Part shown: piece by piece, positions 23,407 to 31,364 of the stretch
How positions within the stretch are numbered: the stretch's first letter is position 1
Layout: the number at the start of each line of letters is the position of its first letter
Assembly: GCF_016916835.1 (NCBI RefSeq)
Contig: NZ_JAFFIX010000039.1
Location: 1 to 44,395, forward strand
Source of the DNA: Actinacidiphila bryophytorum
GTDB taxonomy: Bacteria > Actinomycetota > Actinomycetes > Streptomycetales > Streptomycetaceae
Direction of reading: 5' to 3'
DNA length: 44,395 bases
The notes under the pieces: generated by a model
What the model was told of the DNA's origin: nothing
Seen by the model: only the letters and a program-made list of their open reading frames with translations
Database searches by the model: none
Program-made: the position numbers and the translations under genes

Positions 23407-24465
23407 CTATTCGACCCGCAGGACCGCGACGCTCCACTGGAAGCCGAGGCCCTCGGAGATCATCAGGATGGTGTCGCCGCTCTTGCAGCGGCCCTGGTCC
23501 ACGAGGTACGAGAGGGCGCTGAACTGGTCGGCGCCGCCGGTGTGGCCGGTGACGGCACTGTGGTCCCAGGTGGTGCGGGAGATCGGGATGCCCAGCGGGT
23601 CGAGGTAGTTCCGGTACAGGAACGGCTCCCCGATGGCCGGTACGAGGACGTGGTCCACGTCGGCGAGGTCGACACCCGCGGGCGCGAGGACCGCGTCGAG
23701 GGTGGCCCGCAGGCCGCCGCGCAGCCGGGGCAGGACCTGGTCGGTGCCCATGCGGGTGGTGAGGAAGGCGCGGGCGCGGGCGGTGATGTCGACCGGTGTG
23801 CGGTCGGAGGGGACCTCGGCGTGGATGCCGCTGAGGTTCGGGTCGGTCAGGGTCGCCGCGGAGATGAGCCGGGCGAATCCGGCCTCGCGGCTGAGGACGA
23901 CGGCGGCGGCGCCGTCGGCGAATATGTAGCCGACCTCGGTGTTGAAGCGGTCGATGTGCGGTTGCCGCCAGACGTCGCCCGCCACGACCAGGGCGGCGCG
24001 CTCCTGCGAGTGCAGCATCCGCAGGGCCGCGAGGACCAGGGCGTTGATGCTGGCCACGCAGCCGCCGGACAGCTCGGTGGCGAAGGCGACCGGCGCTCCC
24101 ACGGCCTCGGCGATGCCGGTGGCCATGTTGTAGAGCCGGGGGCGGGTGTACGGGAAGACGTTCGCGAAGAGCACCGCGCCGATGTCGGTCGCGGGTAAGC
24201 CGGCGCGGCTGACGGCCGAGGAGGCCGCGGCGGTGACGAGGTCGAACAGGCTGGTCGACTCGTCGGCGACGCTGACCGTGCTCATCCCGGTGACCTTGGC
24301 GTTCTCCTCCGGGATCAGCCCGTCGCGCACCGCGTCGGCGAGGGGTAAGCCCGGGGGGATCTCGGCTGCGGCGGACGCGATGTAGAGGGCGGGACCCGAC
24401 GTGAAGTCGGTGGCCGTGGGGCTTCCGGCAGCGAAGGGAGGCGGTGCCGGAACATGCGAAGTCAT
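23407..24465 (-). CDS. KASIII-like acyltransferase / 3-oxoacyl-ACP synthase III homologue
   Basis: A 352-residue thiolase-fold protein. The nucleophile is C136 in ELSGGCVASINAL, and the family block YIFADGAAAVVLS is present. The usual Asn motif (GNT) reads GHTGGADQ, and the usual HQAN region reads VPAIGEPF. The GHxGxxDQ form resembles the KASIII-like transferases (CerJ/DpsC type) with a Cys-His-Asp triad that acylate alcohols or start unusual chains; I infer that it is not the fatty-acid KASIII. Start ATG 24463-24465 has GGAGGC just upstream. Codons 40 and 90 are TTA (plus 24346-24348 and 24196-24198), a strong bldA signature. A weak ECF41-like site lies at 24508-24534. Confidence 0.85.
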   Translation of the reverse strand: MTSHVPAPPPFAAGSPTATDFTSGPALYIASAAAEIPPGLPLADAVRDGLIPEENAKVTGMSTVSVADESTSLFDLVTAAASSAVSRAGLPATDIGAVLFANVFPYTRPRLYNMATGIAEAVGAPVAFATELSGGCVASINALVLAALRMLHSQERAALVVAGDVWRQPHIDRFNTEVGYIFADGAAAVVLSREAGFARLISAATLTDPNLSGIHAEVPSDRTPVDITARARAFLTTRMGTDQVLPRLRGGLRATLDAVLAPAGVDLADVDHVLVPAIGEPFLYRNYLDPLGIPISRTTWDHSAVTGHTGGADQFSALSYLVDQGRCKSGDTILMISEGLGFQWSVAVLRVE

Positions 24466-24507
24466 CGTGCCTCCAGGCAGGTCGAGTGCGGCAGCCTCGG
24501 GCAGGTT

Positions 24508-24534
24508 GCCGAAGTCGGGCTGCGGAATCAAGTG
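24508..24534 (-). promoter_or_regulatory. Weak ECF41-like promoter candidate (KASIII-like gene)
   Basis: On the minus strand CACTTGA, a 16-base spacer beginning TTCCG, then CGGC. The spacer start and spacing fit the other five sites, but both boxes are degraded, so this is only a candidate. Confidence 0.25.
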
Positions 24535-24599
24535 CGCCTGGCAGGCAATATGTTGCTACGCCGGTCCGCCCGGTGGGTGCCGCGTCCGGGCGGCGGGGC

Positions 24600-25142
24600 T
24601 CAGAGCAGCGTCAGGCCCCAGGTCTGCAGCGCGTACGGGCGGCCCTTCTCCTCGCCCTCGATCAGGGGGACGTCGAGGCGTTCGAAACCGGCCTTGGCGG
24701 CGACCGCGATGCTGGCCGCGTTCTCCGCCTCCAGCTCCAGGATCACCTGGGAGGCGCCCAGTTGCCCGGCGGCGTAGGCTGCCATCACCCGCACCGCCCG
24801 TACCGCCAGCCCCTGGCCGCGGTGCGCGGGGCCGATGGCGTACCCGATCTCGGTGCCCTCGGGGGCGCGGCGCAGCATCACCTCGCCCAGCGGTGCACCG
24901 CCGTCGAGGGTGACGGCCAGCAGGACGGCGACGCCCTCGGCCCGCAGTTTGCGGGCGCGCTCCAGCCGGGTGCGGGCGGCGGCGTCGTCGAAGGGCGAGA
25001 CGATGGGCGTCCAGTACGCGATGTCGGGGTGGTCGAACAGGCCCGGCATCGCGGGCAGGTCCGCCTCCGTCCAGTCGCGCAGGACCAGGCCCTCCCCGGT
25101 CAGCTCGATCCGGTCGGGGAAGGGCGACGCGGTGCCGCTCAT
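24600..25142 (-). CDS. GNAT-family N-acetyltransferase (RimJ/RimL-like)
   Basis: A 180-residue GNAT protein. It begins with the RimJ-type LVLRDWTEADLPAM, has the strand IGYAIGPAHRGQGLAVRAVRVM with the acetyl-CoA pyrophosphate loop (RGQGLA), and the later LELEAENAASIAVAAKAGF. It transfers acetyl from acetyl-CoA to an amine; the acceptor (protein N-terminus or small molecule) cannot be told. It is not clearly part of the ECF41 cluster, since 135 bases separate it from the KASIII-like gene start on the same strand. A three-fold 12-base repeat lies upstream of its start. Confidence 0.9.
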   Translation of the reverse strand: MSGTASPFPDRIELTGEGLVLRDWTEADLPAMPGLFDHPDIAYWTPIVSPFDDAAARTRLERARKLRAEGVAVLLAVTLDGGAPLGEVMLRRAPEGTEIGYAIGPAHRGQGLAVRAVRVMAAYAAGQLGASQVILELEAENAASIAVAAKAGFERLDVPLIEGEEKGRPYALQTWGLTLL

Positions 25143-25201
25143 GGTGGGACCTCCTGGGCTGTTCCGGACGAGGCAGACTAACCTCCCTGCGGCTCTTTGT
25201 G

Positions 25202-25237
25202 CTGCTCATGCCGTTGCTCATGCTTTTGCTCATGCCT
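25202..25237. repeat. Three 12-base tandem repeats with GCTCATG core
   Basis: GCTCATG occurs at 25204-25210, 25216-25222 and 25228-25234, exactly 12 bases apart, within units close to TTGCTCATGCCT. The array lies in the 151-base gap between the divergent GNAT and YbjQ-like genes. A near-helical period suits cooperative binding of a regulator on one face of the DNA. Confidence 0.7.
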
Positions 25238-25293
25238 TGTCCTAGGCTTCCGGGGAAGGCGCCGAGGCGCGCGGGGGGCGAGGCGAGAGGCCG

Positions 25294-26181
25294 GTGGCAC
25301 CGGAGCCGATGGCAGGACCTGAAGCCGCGGACCCGGCGGCGGCCGGGCGGGAGCGGACCGCGCGGTCGCGTGCGGGCGGCACATGGGACTCGGCGCTGTC
25401 GGCGCAGGAGTTCGCGGCCGTCGAGAGCGTCGGCTTCGACCCGGTCGGGCAGGTGCTGGGCACCGCCGTCTTCCAGATCGGCTACACCGGTGCGTGGGAC
25501 TGCGCCGGTCCCTGGCAGACCGCGGGGATCCCCGACCTGTCGTCCTCGCGATGGGCGCCGTACGCGCCCCTGGTGCGGGTGCTGTACACCGCACGCAGGA
25601 CCGTCGTGGGCCGTGCCGCCTCCGAGTGCCGGGCGCTGGGCGGCGACGGGGTCGTCGGGCTGACCCTGCGGATGCGCGAATTCCCTTCCGGCGGCGTGGA
25701 GTTCACGGCACTGGGCACGGCGGTACGCGCCCGGTCGCGCACCCGGCCGCACCGCGTCTTCACCTCGCACCTGGGCGGGCAGGACTTCGCCCGGCTGATC
25801 ATCGGCGGCTGGGTGCCCACCGGGCTGGCCTTCGGCATCAGCATCGCCGCGCTGCACGGCGACCTGGCCCTCAGGCGGCAGACCCGGTGGACGGCCGGCA
25901 ACCAGGAGGTCGACGGCTACACCCGGCTGATCACCTACGCCCGCCGCGACGCGCGCACCCAGCTGGCCCGCAACGCGGCGGCCAACGGCGGCGACGGCGT
26001 GGTGGTCGAGGCGATGCAGCTGCAGGTGCGCGACCGCCCGTGCAGCCAGGGTGCACACGACCATGTCGCGGAGGCGGTCTTCGCCGGCACCTCCGTCGCC
26101 CGGTTCGGCCGCCAGGGGCGGCGTAGCGGACCGGGGCCACTGACCATCATGAGACTGGAGCGGGGGAGCGGGAATGGCTGA
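25294..26181 (+). CDS. Tandem YbjQ-like (heavy-metal-binding domain) protein 1
   Basis: A 295-residue protein with two YbjQ/DUF74-type domains. Each has the pattern F-D/P-VGQVLGTAVF...Y, then a helix with AR...A..LGGDGVVG(L/V), then a strand ending VEFTALGTAV. The second (residues about 150-275) is more divergent and lacks the final strand sequence. The isolated family forms pentameric rings; the name heavy-metal-binding is historical and weakly supported. The GTG start at 25294 is uncertain; ATG 25309 is an alternative. It overlaps the next gene by eight bases (ATGGCTGA), so the trio is one operon. Confidence 0.8.
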   Translation: MAPEPMAGPEAADPAAAGRERTARSRAGGTWDSALSAQEFAAVESVGFDPVGQVLGTAVFQIGYTGAWDCAGPWQTAGIPDLSSSRWAPYAPLVRVLYTARRTVVGRAASECRALGGDGVVGLTLRMREFPSGGVEFTALGTAVRARSRTRPHRVFTSHLGGQDFARLIIGGWVPTGLAFGISIAALHGDLALRRQTRWTAGNQEVDGYTRLITYARRDARTQLARNAAANGGDGVVVEAMQLQVRDRPCSQGAHDHVAEAVFAGTSVARFGRQGRRSGPGPLTIMRLERGSGNG

Positions 26182-27037
26182 GCGGTCCACAGGCGCCGGG
26201 GCGCCCGGGTCGGGGGCGTTGGCTGCGGCGGGTGTGCCGGAGGACGCGATGCGGCGGCTGTCGCAGCTGCGGCCCGGGCAGGCGGGCGGCCTGTTCACCT
26301 CCGACCTGACGGTGAACGAGTTCCTGCTGGTCCGCGAGGCGGGCTTCCGCCCGCTCGGCCTGGTGCTCGGCTCGTCGATCTACCACGTCGGCATCCAGAT
26401 CGGCCGCTGGTCGAAGAACCAGGAGCTGACCAAGCTCTCCCAGGCGATGTACCACGCGAGGGAGCTGGCGATGAGCCGGATGGAGGCGGAAGCGGCGGAG
26501 CTGGGCGCCGACGGCGTCGTCGGGGTGCGACTGGACGTCGAGATCAAGGAGTTCGGCTCCGACATCGTGGAGTTCATCGCGGTGGGCACCGCGGTCAAGG
26601 CGGACGGCGCGGACCCCGGGCACACCGGGAGCTGGCTCAACAACAAGGGCAGGCCCTTCACGTCCGACCTGTCCGGCCAGGACTTCTGGACCCTGATCCG
26701 GGCCGGCTACGCGCCGCTGGACATGGTCATGGGAAGCTGCGTCTACCACGTGGCGCACCAGCGGGTGGGCCAGGCGTTCGCCAACGCCGGCCGCAACGTG
26801 GAGGTCGAGCAGTTCACCCAGGCCCTGTATGACGCCCGGGAGCTGGCGATGAGCCGCATGCAGGCCGAGGCGGAGGCGCTGGCGGCCGAGGGGATCGTCG
26901 CGGTGCAGCTGCGCCAGCACTCGCACAGCTGGGGGCCGCACACCACCGAGTTCTTCGCGATCGGCACGGCGGTGCGCCCGCTGCGGGACGACCACGTCAT
27001 CGAGCGCCCCACGATGGTGCTGAGCCTTGACGCCTGA
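26174..27037 (+). CDS. Tandem YbjQ-like (heavy-metal-binding domain) protein 2
   Basis: A 287-residue paralogue with two better conserved YbjQ-like repeats. Both contain FTSDL(T/S), a GS(S/C)(I/V)YHV strand, and YxARELAMSRMxAEAE helices, and they end in VEFIAVGTAV and TEFFAIGTAV. It lies in an operon with the preceding and following genes, an arrangement seen in many Streptomyces. The repeat of near-identical helix sequences inside one chain shows internal duplication. Function unknown; a ring-forming or membrane-associated scaffold is inference. Confidence 0.85.
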   Translation: MAERSTGAGAPGSGALAAAGVPEDAMRRLSQLRPGQAGGLFTSDLTVNEFLLVREAGFRPLGLVLGSSIYHVGIQIGRWSKNQELTKLSQAMYHARELAMSRMEAEAAELGADGVVGVRLDVEIKEFGSDIVEFIAVGTAVKADGADPGHTGSWLNNKGRPFTSDLSGQDFWTLIRAGYAPLDMVMGSCVYHVAHQRVGQAFANAGRNVEVEQFTQALYDARELAMSRMQAEAEALAAEGIVAVQLRQHSHSWGPHTTEFFAIGTAVRPLRDDHVIERPTMVLSLDA

Positions 27038-27049
27038 GAGGTGGAAGCC

Positions 27050-27442
27050 ATGACGGAACGGGAAGTCGACCTGCTGGCCGCGGCCCTGCGGCAGGACAGC
27101 GCGGACCTCGGCCTGTACGCCAGGGTGCTGTCGGTGAACCTGGCGGACTGGCTGCCGCCCGGCGCGGTGCAGGTCAGGCGGCGCCGTTCGGTGGCGGACC
27201 GGATGGCGGGCCGCGAGGGCACGGTCACCGAGCTGGACGTCGCGCTCGGCGAGCAGCGGCTGGCGCTGCGGCTGGACCGGGAGCGGGTGGTCGCCGAGAT
27301 CCGCAAGGAGGTGCGTGCCGTCGTGCTCTCCCGGCGCGAGGTGCCGCTGGACGAGTGGATCGGCGCCCTCGCCCGCGCCCTTGCGGAGGCCGCCGCCACC
27401 AACGCGCGCGCCCGCGAGGCGGTCGAGCGCTTCCTGAGCTGA
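27050..27442 (+). CDS. Small conserved protein of the YbjQ-like operon
   Basis: A 130-residue protein without a recognised domain. It is helical and charged, with a central region resembling VQVRRRRSVADRMAGREGTVTELDVALGEQRLAL split into strands, and an Ala-rich C-terminal helix (LARALAEAAATNARAREAVERF). Homologues are likely the third member of this conserved operon. It starts 13 bases after the preceding stop with GAGAGGTGG upstream. Cytoplasmic; no signal peptide or membrane segment. Confidence 0.75.
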   Translation: MTEREVDLLAAALRQDSADLGLYARVLSVNLADWLPPGAVQVRRRRSVADRMAGREGTVTELDVALGEQRLALRLDRERVVAEIRKEVRAVVLSRREVPLDEWIGALARALAEAAATNARAREAVERFLS

Positions 27443-27510
27443 CCCGGCCGGCGGGACCGGCGGGGGGAACTGACGTGCGGTCAGGTCGGGACCACCCCTC
27501 TTCCGCCGCC

Positions 27511-27532
27511 TCCGACCTGGTCTAGGGTCGGA
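27511..27532. promoter_or_regulatory. Inverted repeat TCCGACC/GGTCGGA around TGGTCTAG
   Basis: Seven-base perfect arms flank an eight-base centre equal to a DasR half-site (TGGTCTAG). It lies 50 bases before the membrane protein gene and could be an operator or a small hairpin after the YbjQ operon. Confidence 0.4.
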
Positions 27533-27581
27533 AGATCGGTGCGGGACCGCGGCGGGACCGCGGGGTGATCCTGGGGGGGAC

Positions 27582-28589
27582 ATGACCGCTCAACTGGCGC
27601 AGACCGCGCCGCCGGCCGGCGGCGCCGGGCGGTCGCGCGGGGCGCGGTGCGCCGCGCTGCTCGGCCTGGCGGTGACCGGGGCCGCGGTCTCGGTCGTCCC
27701 GGTGCTGGGGGTCCAGGGGTGGCTGAACGACTCGGGCCTGCCCTTCGGGCTGGTCGGCGCCGCGGCCGTCGTGCTGGTGGGCCTGCTGGTGGCAGTGCCG
27801 CTGCTGCTGCCGGCCTTCCGCGGGGTGCGGCGCACCTGGGGCCGCGACCTGCGGCCGATGCTGGGCCGGGTGCTGCTGGCCGACACGGTGGCGATGCTGC
27901 TGCTCGCCCGGCTGCTGCCCTTCCGCTGGGGAGTGCTCAGCTGCCTGGTCTTCTGCCTGCCGGCGCTGTGCGTGGCCTGGGCGGCGGTCGTCCGCACCCG
28001 CAGTGCGGTGCCGGTGGCCGTCGTCGCGCTGGCCCTGGTGTACGCCGTCGCCGTACCGGTGCGCGGCCTGCAGCAGCACGTGGTCGTCCGGCAGTGGATG
28101 CGGACCGAGGCCGTACCGTCCAGGGCGCTGGCGCAGGTGGTCGTCCTGCCGGGGATGGCGCAGGAGCGCTACACCTGGGACGGCACACGGCTGACCGCGC
28201 TCTTCGGCGTCCCCGCGGGCCCGATGGACGCCTGGCTGGGCGCCGAGCAGGTCACGCTCGGCAGCACCGACCCCTGCGGCCCGCTGCTGGACGCCCAGGG
28301 CGACACGACAGGGACTGTGTCCCCGCCGTGCGTGCAGGACGGCCCCGGCCTGTGGTTCCGCGGTACGTCGCAGGAGGCCGTCGGGTACGTCCTGCAGCGC
28401 GGCGGTGTGACGATCGCGCTGACCGGGGGCGTATGGGCGCAGGGCGAGGAGTCCGACGCGGCATACGCGGCACGCAGGAGGGCGGCGCTGCGCGAGGTGA
28501 TCCTCGCGGCCCACACCGCGACGGACGCCGAACTGGCCTCGCGCGTCCGCCCCGGGCACCCGGACCTGCTGGAGGGCCTGCTGCGGTGA
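27582..28589 (+). CDS. Hypothetical membrane protein with extracytoplasmic C-terminus
   Basis: A 335-residue protein. I count five hydrophobic segments in the first 165 residues (AALLGLAVTGAAVSVVPVL, FGLVGAAAVVLVGLLVAVPLLL, LADTVAMLLLARLL, LSCLVFCLPALCVAWAAVV, PVAVVALALVYAVAVPV). They are followed by a soluble domain of about 170 residues with two Cys (DPCGP and SPPCVQ) that could form a disulfide outside the cell. I recognise no family. The leader contains a repeated GCGGGACCGCG and a TCCGACC inverted repeat. It is convergent with the methyltransferase gene. Confidence 0.72.
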   Translation: MTAQLAQTAPPAGGAGRSRGARCAALLGLAVTGAAVSVVPVLGVQGWLNDSGLPFGLVGAAAVVLVGLLVAVPLLLPAFRGVRRTWGRDLRPMLGRVLLADTVAMLLLARLLPFRWGVLSCLVFCLPALCVAWAAVVRTRSAVPVAVVALALVYAVAVPVRGLQQHVVVRQWMRTEAVPSRALAQVVVLPGMAQERYTWDGTRLTALFGVPAGPMDAWLGAEQVTLGSTDPCGPLLDAQGDTTGTVSPPCVQDGPGLWFRGTSQEAVGYVLQRGGVTIALTGGVWAQGEESDAAYAARRRAALREVILAAHTATDAELASRVRPGHPDLLEGLLR

Positions 28590-28607
28590 GCGGCGGAGCG
28601 CTGCGGC

Positions 28608-29390
28608 TCACTTCGTGAACGTGCCCCGGTGGACGGTCACCGCGCCCTCGGACAGCGCGATGGCGTAGTTGAGCATGCGGGTGGGGCCGTCGGCCAGCAG
28701 TGCGGGCAGCGCGACCGCCGGCGGGGCGGTGGCGAGCCGCTTGCCCAGGGCGGTGAACCACTCGCCGACCCACGCGGTGTCGTCCGACCACTCGACGAGG
28801 TCGAAGCCCGCCGCCTCGATGGTGCGGCACAGCGCGTCGCCGGTGGTCAGGAAGCTGTCGCTGCCGTCGAGCGACCAGGGCAGCGGGAGCTGCGGGGGCG
28901 TGCTCCTGCGGCCCTGGCAGACCTCGAAGACCGCGAGCCGGGCGCCGGGGCGCAGGTGGGCGGCGATGTCGGTGTAGAAGGCCCGCTTGTCGGCCACGTT
29001 CATCTGGACGTGCACGGTCAGGGCGGCGTCGAAGCCGCCCTCGGCGAGGTCGGCCACCGGAGTGTGCACGAAGCGGACCCGGTCGGACAGGTCCGCGGCG
29101 GCGGTCAGCTCGGCGGCCGCGGCCACGTAGGCGGCGGTGATGTCGATGCCCACGACGCCGCAGCCGGTGGTGCGGGCGATCTGCCGCGCCGGACCGCCGA
29201 AGCCCGAGCCGACGTCGAGCGCGGTCATCCCGGGTCCGAGCCGCAGCCCCGGGATCAGCCGGTCGACCGCCTGCGGCCCGCCGGCGTGGAACTGGTCGAT
29301 GCCGTCCAGCTCCTGCCGGCTGAGCTTCGCCACGTCCTGCCCGGCCAGCTGCTCGACGGTGCGGACGATGTCGGATTCGGTGTAGGTCAT
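28608..29390 (-). CDS. Class I SAM-dependent methyltransferase
   Basis: A 260-residue methyltransferase. SAM motif I is ALDVGSGFGGPARQIA (near residues 57-73), followed by VVGIDITAAYVAAA, the proline-containing strand FDAALTVHVQMNV and LRPGARLAVFEV. The order and the DIT/VHVQMN features resemble small-molecule N- or C-methyltransferases of the glycine/sarcosine type, without enough to name the substrate. It is divergent from an HxlR regulator, with an inverted repeat between them, and is likely repressed by it. Confidence 0.88.
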   Translation of the reverse strand: MTYTESDIVRTVEQLAGQDVAKLSRQELDGIDQFHAGGPQAVDRLIPGLRLGPGMTALDVGSGFGGPARQIARTTGCGVVGIDITAAYVAAAAELTAAADLSDRVRFVHTPVADLAEGGFDAALTVHVQMNVADKRAFYTDIAAHLRPGARLAVFEVCQGRRSTPPQLPLPWSLDGSDSFLTTGDALCRTIEAAGFDLVEWSDDTAWVGEWFTALGKRLATAPPAVALPALLADGPTRMLNYAIALSEGAVTVHRGTFTK

Positions 29391-29443
29391 GGCGCGGCCT
29401 CCAGGGCTGGGTGGATTGCCATGGATGTCAAACTAAAGTGGCA

Positions 29444-29475
29444 GCTTGAGAAAATCAAGCGAGATCCGCTACCCT
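29444..29475 (+). promoter_or_regulatory. Promoter and operator of the HxlR gene
   Basis: GCTTGA-GAAAA-TCAAGC (29444-29460) is a perfect inverted repeat. TTGAGA at 29446-29451, with TACCCT at 29470-29475 and an 18-base spacer, forms a plausible promoter whose start would fall at or next to the ATG at 29482, so the mRNA is probably leaderless. The repeat overlaps the -35 box, fitting autorepression. Confidence 0.55.
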
Positions 29476-29481
29476 GGACCC

Positions 29482-30120
29482 ATGAAGAGCTACCACCAGT
29501 ACTGCTCCGTCGCCCGCGCCCTGGACGTCGTCGGCGACCGGTGGGTGCTGCTCATCGTGCGCGAGCTGCTGGCGCTCGGGCCGAGCCGCTACACCGACCT
29601 CAGGCGCGGCCTGCCGGGGATCGCCACCAACCTGCTCGCCGACCGGCTCAAGGCCATGGAGGCCGACGGCCTGGTCGAGCGCTACGAGGCCCCGCCGCCG
29701 GTCGCCGCCACCCTCATCCGGCTCACCGACCGCGGCCGGGAACTGGAGGGTGTGCTGCGGGAGCTGGCCGAATGGGGGCTGGCGAGCATGCCGTCGGGTC
29801 CCGGCGCCGGGGACGCGGTGCAGCCGCACTGGTCGGCGCTCGCGTGGGCGCTGCTGCCCGGCCGCCCCTCCCCCGACACCGAAGTCGTCGTCCGGATCGA
29901 CTCCGAGGGCGAGTCGCTGCGCATGGTCCTGCGGCCCGGCGGCGACTTCGAGATCCACCGCGGGTCCGCACCCGGCGCCGACGTCACCCTCACCGGTGCC
30001 TCCATGCTCGTCGGCGCGGTGGTGTCAGGGCTGCTGACCCCGCAGGCCGCGACCGGCCTCGGGCTGGCGATCGACGACCCGCGCGGGCTGCTGCCGAGCC
30101 TGGTGGCCGCGGAGGCCTGA
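29482..30120 (+). CDS. HxlR-family regulator with SCP2-like C-terminal domain
   Basis: A 212-residue regulator. The HxlR winged helix begins at the N-terminus (YCSVARALDVVGDRWVLLIVRELL, SRYTDLRRGLPGIATNLLADRL, then wing ATLIRLTDRGREL). The C-terminal half (VVRIDSEGESLRMVLRPGGDFEIHRG...) looks like the SCP2-type sterol-transfer fold that occurs in one HxlR subgroup and probably binds a hydrophobic ligand. The ATG at 29482 fits other family N-termini. It is divergent from the methyltransferase, its likely target. Confidence 0.9.
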   Translation: MKSYHQYCSVARALDVVGDRWVLLIVRELLALGPSRYTDLRRGLPGIATNLLADRLKAMEADGLVERYEAPPPVAATLIRLTDRGRELEGVLRELAEWGLASMPSGPGAGDAVQPHWSALAWALLPGRPSPDTEVVVRIDSEGESLRMVLRPGGDFEIHRGSAPGADVTLTGASMLVGAVVSGLLTPQAATGLGLAIDDPRGLLPSLVAAEA

Positions 30121-30205
30121 GCCGCGGCAGTCCCGGTGGCCCAGGCAGCCGCTCCGCCGCGGGTACGCCGCCGAGGCCGCTGCCCGGATGCGCCACCATG
30201 AGGGC

Positions 30206-30721
30206 ATGGCGACCACCATCACGCTCGTCCGGGGCGACATCACCGAGCAGCACGCCGACGCCGTCGTCAACGCGGCCAACTCCTCGCTGCTCGGCGGCGG
30301 CGGTGTCGACGGCGCCATCCACCGGCGGGGCGGCCCGGAGATCCTGGCCGCCTGCCGCGAGCTGCGGGCCGGGCACTACGGCAAGGGTCTGCCGGTGGGC
30401 CAGGCCGTCGCCACCCGCGCCGGGCGGCTCGCCGCACGCTGGGTCATCCACACGGTGGGTCCCGTGTGGTCGGCGGAGGAGGACCGCTCGGCACAGCTCG
30501 CCTCCTGCTACCGCGAGTCGCTGCGCGTCGCCGACGAGCTGGGCGCCTCCTCGGTGGCCTTCCCCGCCGTGTCCACCGGCATCTACGGCTGGCCGATGGA
30601 CGACGGCGCCCGTATCGCGCTGGCGGCCGTGCGCGCTGCCGACACCGCCGTCACCGACGTGCGGTTCGTGCTCTACGACGAGACCGCCTACGCCGTGTTC
30701 GCCGGGCTCGCGGACGGCTGA
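30206..30721 (+). CDS. Macrodomain protein (O-acetyl-ADP-ribose deacetylase-like)
   Basis: A 171-residue macrodomain of the MacroD/YmdB type. The fold marks are ITLVRGDITEQHADAVVNAANSSLLGGGGVDGAIHRRGG with the NAAN and GGGVD loops that hold ADP-ribose, then WVIHTVGPVW and VAFPAVSTGIYGWP. It should hydrolyse O-acetyl-ADP-ribose or ADP-ribose linked to proteins. ATG 30206 is preferred over the frame start at 30188 because the domain begins there. It is a single gene; the short gap from the HxlR gene (85 bases) does not prove cotranscription. Confidence 0.93.
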   Translation: MATTITLVRGDITEQHADAVVNAANSSLLGGGGVDGAIHRRGGPEILAACRELRAGHYGKGLPVGQAVATRAGRLAARWVIHTVGPVWSAEEDRSAQLASCYRESLRVADELGASSVAFPAVSTGIYGWPMDDGARIALAAVRAADTAVTDVRFVLYDETAYAVFAGLADG

Positions 30722-30740
30722 GGAGGGGCTGAACCCGCGG

Positions 30741-31304
30741 TCAGCCCATGGACTTCGCGCCGTCCAGGGACTCGCGGATGATGTCGGCGTGGCCGGCGTG
30801 CTGGGCGGTCTCCGCGATGATGTGCATCATCACCCGGCGGGCCGACCAGCTCGCGCCCGGCTCGAACCAGGGGGCCTGCGGCAGCGGCTGCGCCGCGTCG
30901 AGGCTGGGCAGGGTGCGGACCAGCTCGTCTGTGCGCGCGGCCACCTCGTCGTACGCGGCGAGCACACCGGCCAGCGTGTCGCCGGGCAGCATGTTGAACT
31001 CGTCCAGCCTGGCCTGCCAGTCGGCCTCGGTCATGTCGTCCGCGTCGCGCATCGCCGACGGGCCGTCCACGACGAAGGCGGCCCAGTTCCGCTCGACGGC
31101 CGTCACGTGCTTGACCAGGCCGCCCAGGCACAGGGCGCTCGCGGTGGTGCGCAGCCCGGCCTGCTCGTCGGTGAGGTCGCGGGTGGTGAAGCGCAGGAAG
31201 TGCCGGTGCTTGGCCAGCATCTCCAGCAGGTCGGTGCGCTCACCGCTCAGGGCCGCGGGGGAGGTGGTGGTGCCCTGCTCGTTCTCGATCGTCCTGCCGC
31301 TCAT
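30741..31304 (-). CDS. DinB-family protein (DUF664-like)
   Basis: A 187-residue four-helix protein of the DinB/DUF664 group. Metal-ligand histidine positions are visible in LGGLVKHVTAVERNW and MMHIIAETAQHAGHADIIRE, and the start has LLEMLAKHRHFLRFTTRDLTDEQA. Members of this group are common and largely uncharacterised in actinobacteria; some act as thiol S-transferases. It is convergent with the macrodomain gene and 60 bases upstream of the MFS gene stop on the same strand. Confidence 0.87.
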   Translation of the reverse strand: MSGRTIENEQGTTTSPAALSGERTDLLEMLAKHRHFLRFTTRDLTDEQAGLRTTASALCLGGLVKHVTAVERNWAAFVVDGPSAMRDADDMTEADWQARLDEFNMLPGDTLAGVLAAYDEVAARTDELVRTLPSLDAAQPLPQAPWFEPGASWSARRVMMHIIAETAQHAGHADIIRESLDGAKSMG

Positions 31305-31364
31305 GGTCTGCGCCTCTCGCTCGGGGGGTTCCGCCGTCGAGTACCACGCTAGGTGCCGATGCGG

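Noticed and set aside
30206..30721. Macrodomain as part of the TIR/NTase/kinase cassette
   Set aside because: It lies 3 kb away with convergent and divergent genes in between; the NAD link is only thematic.
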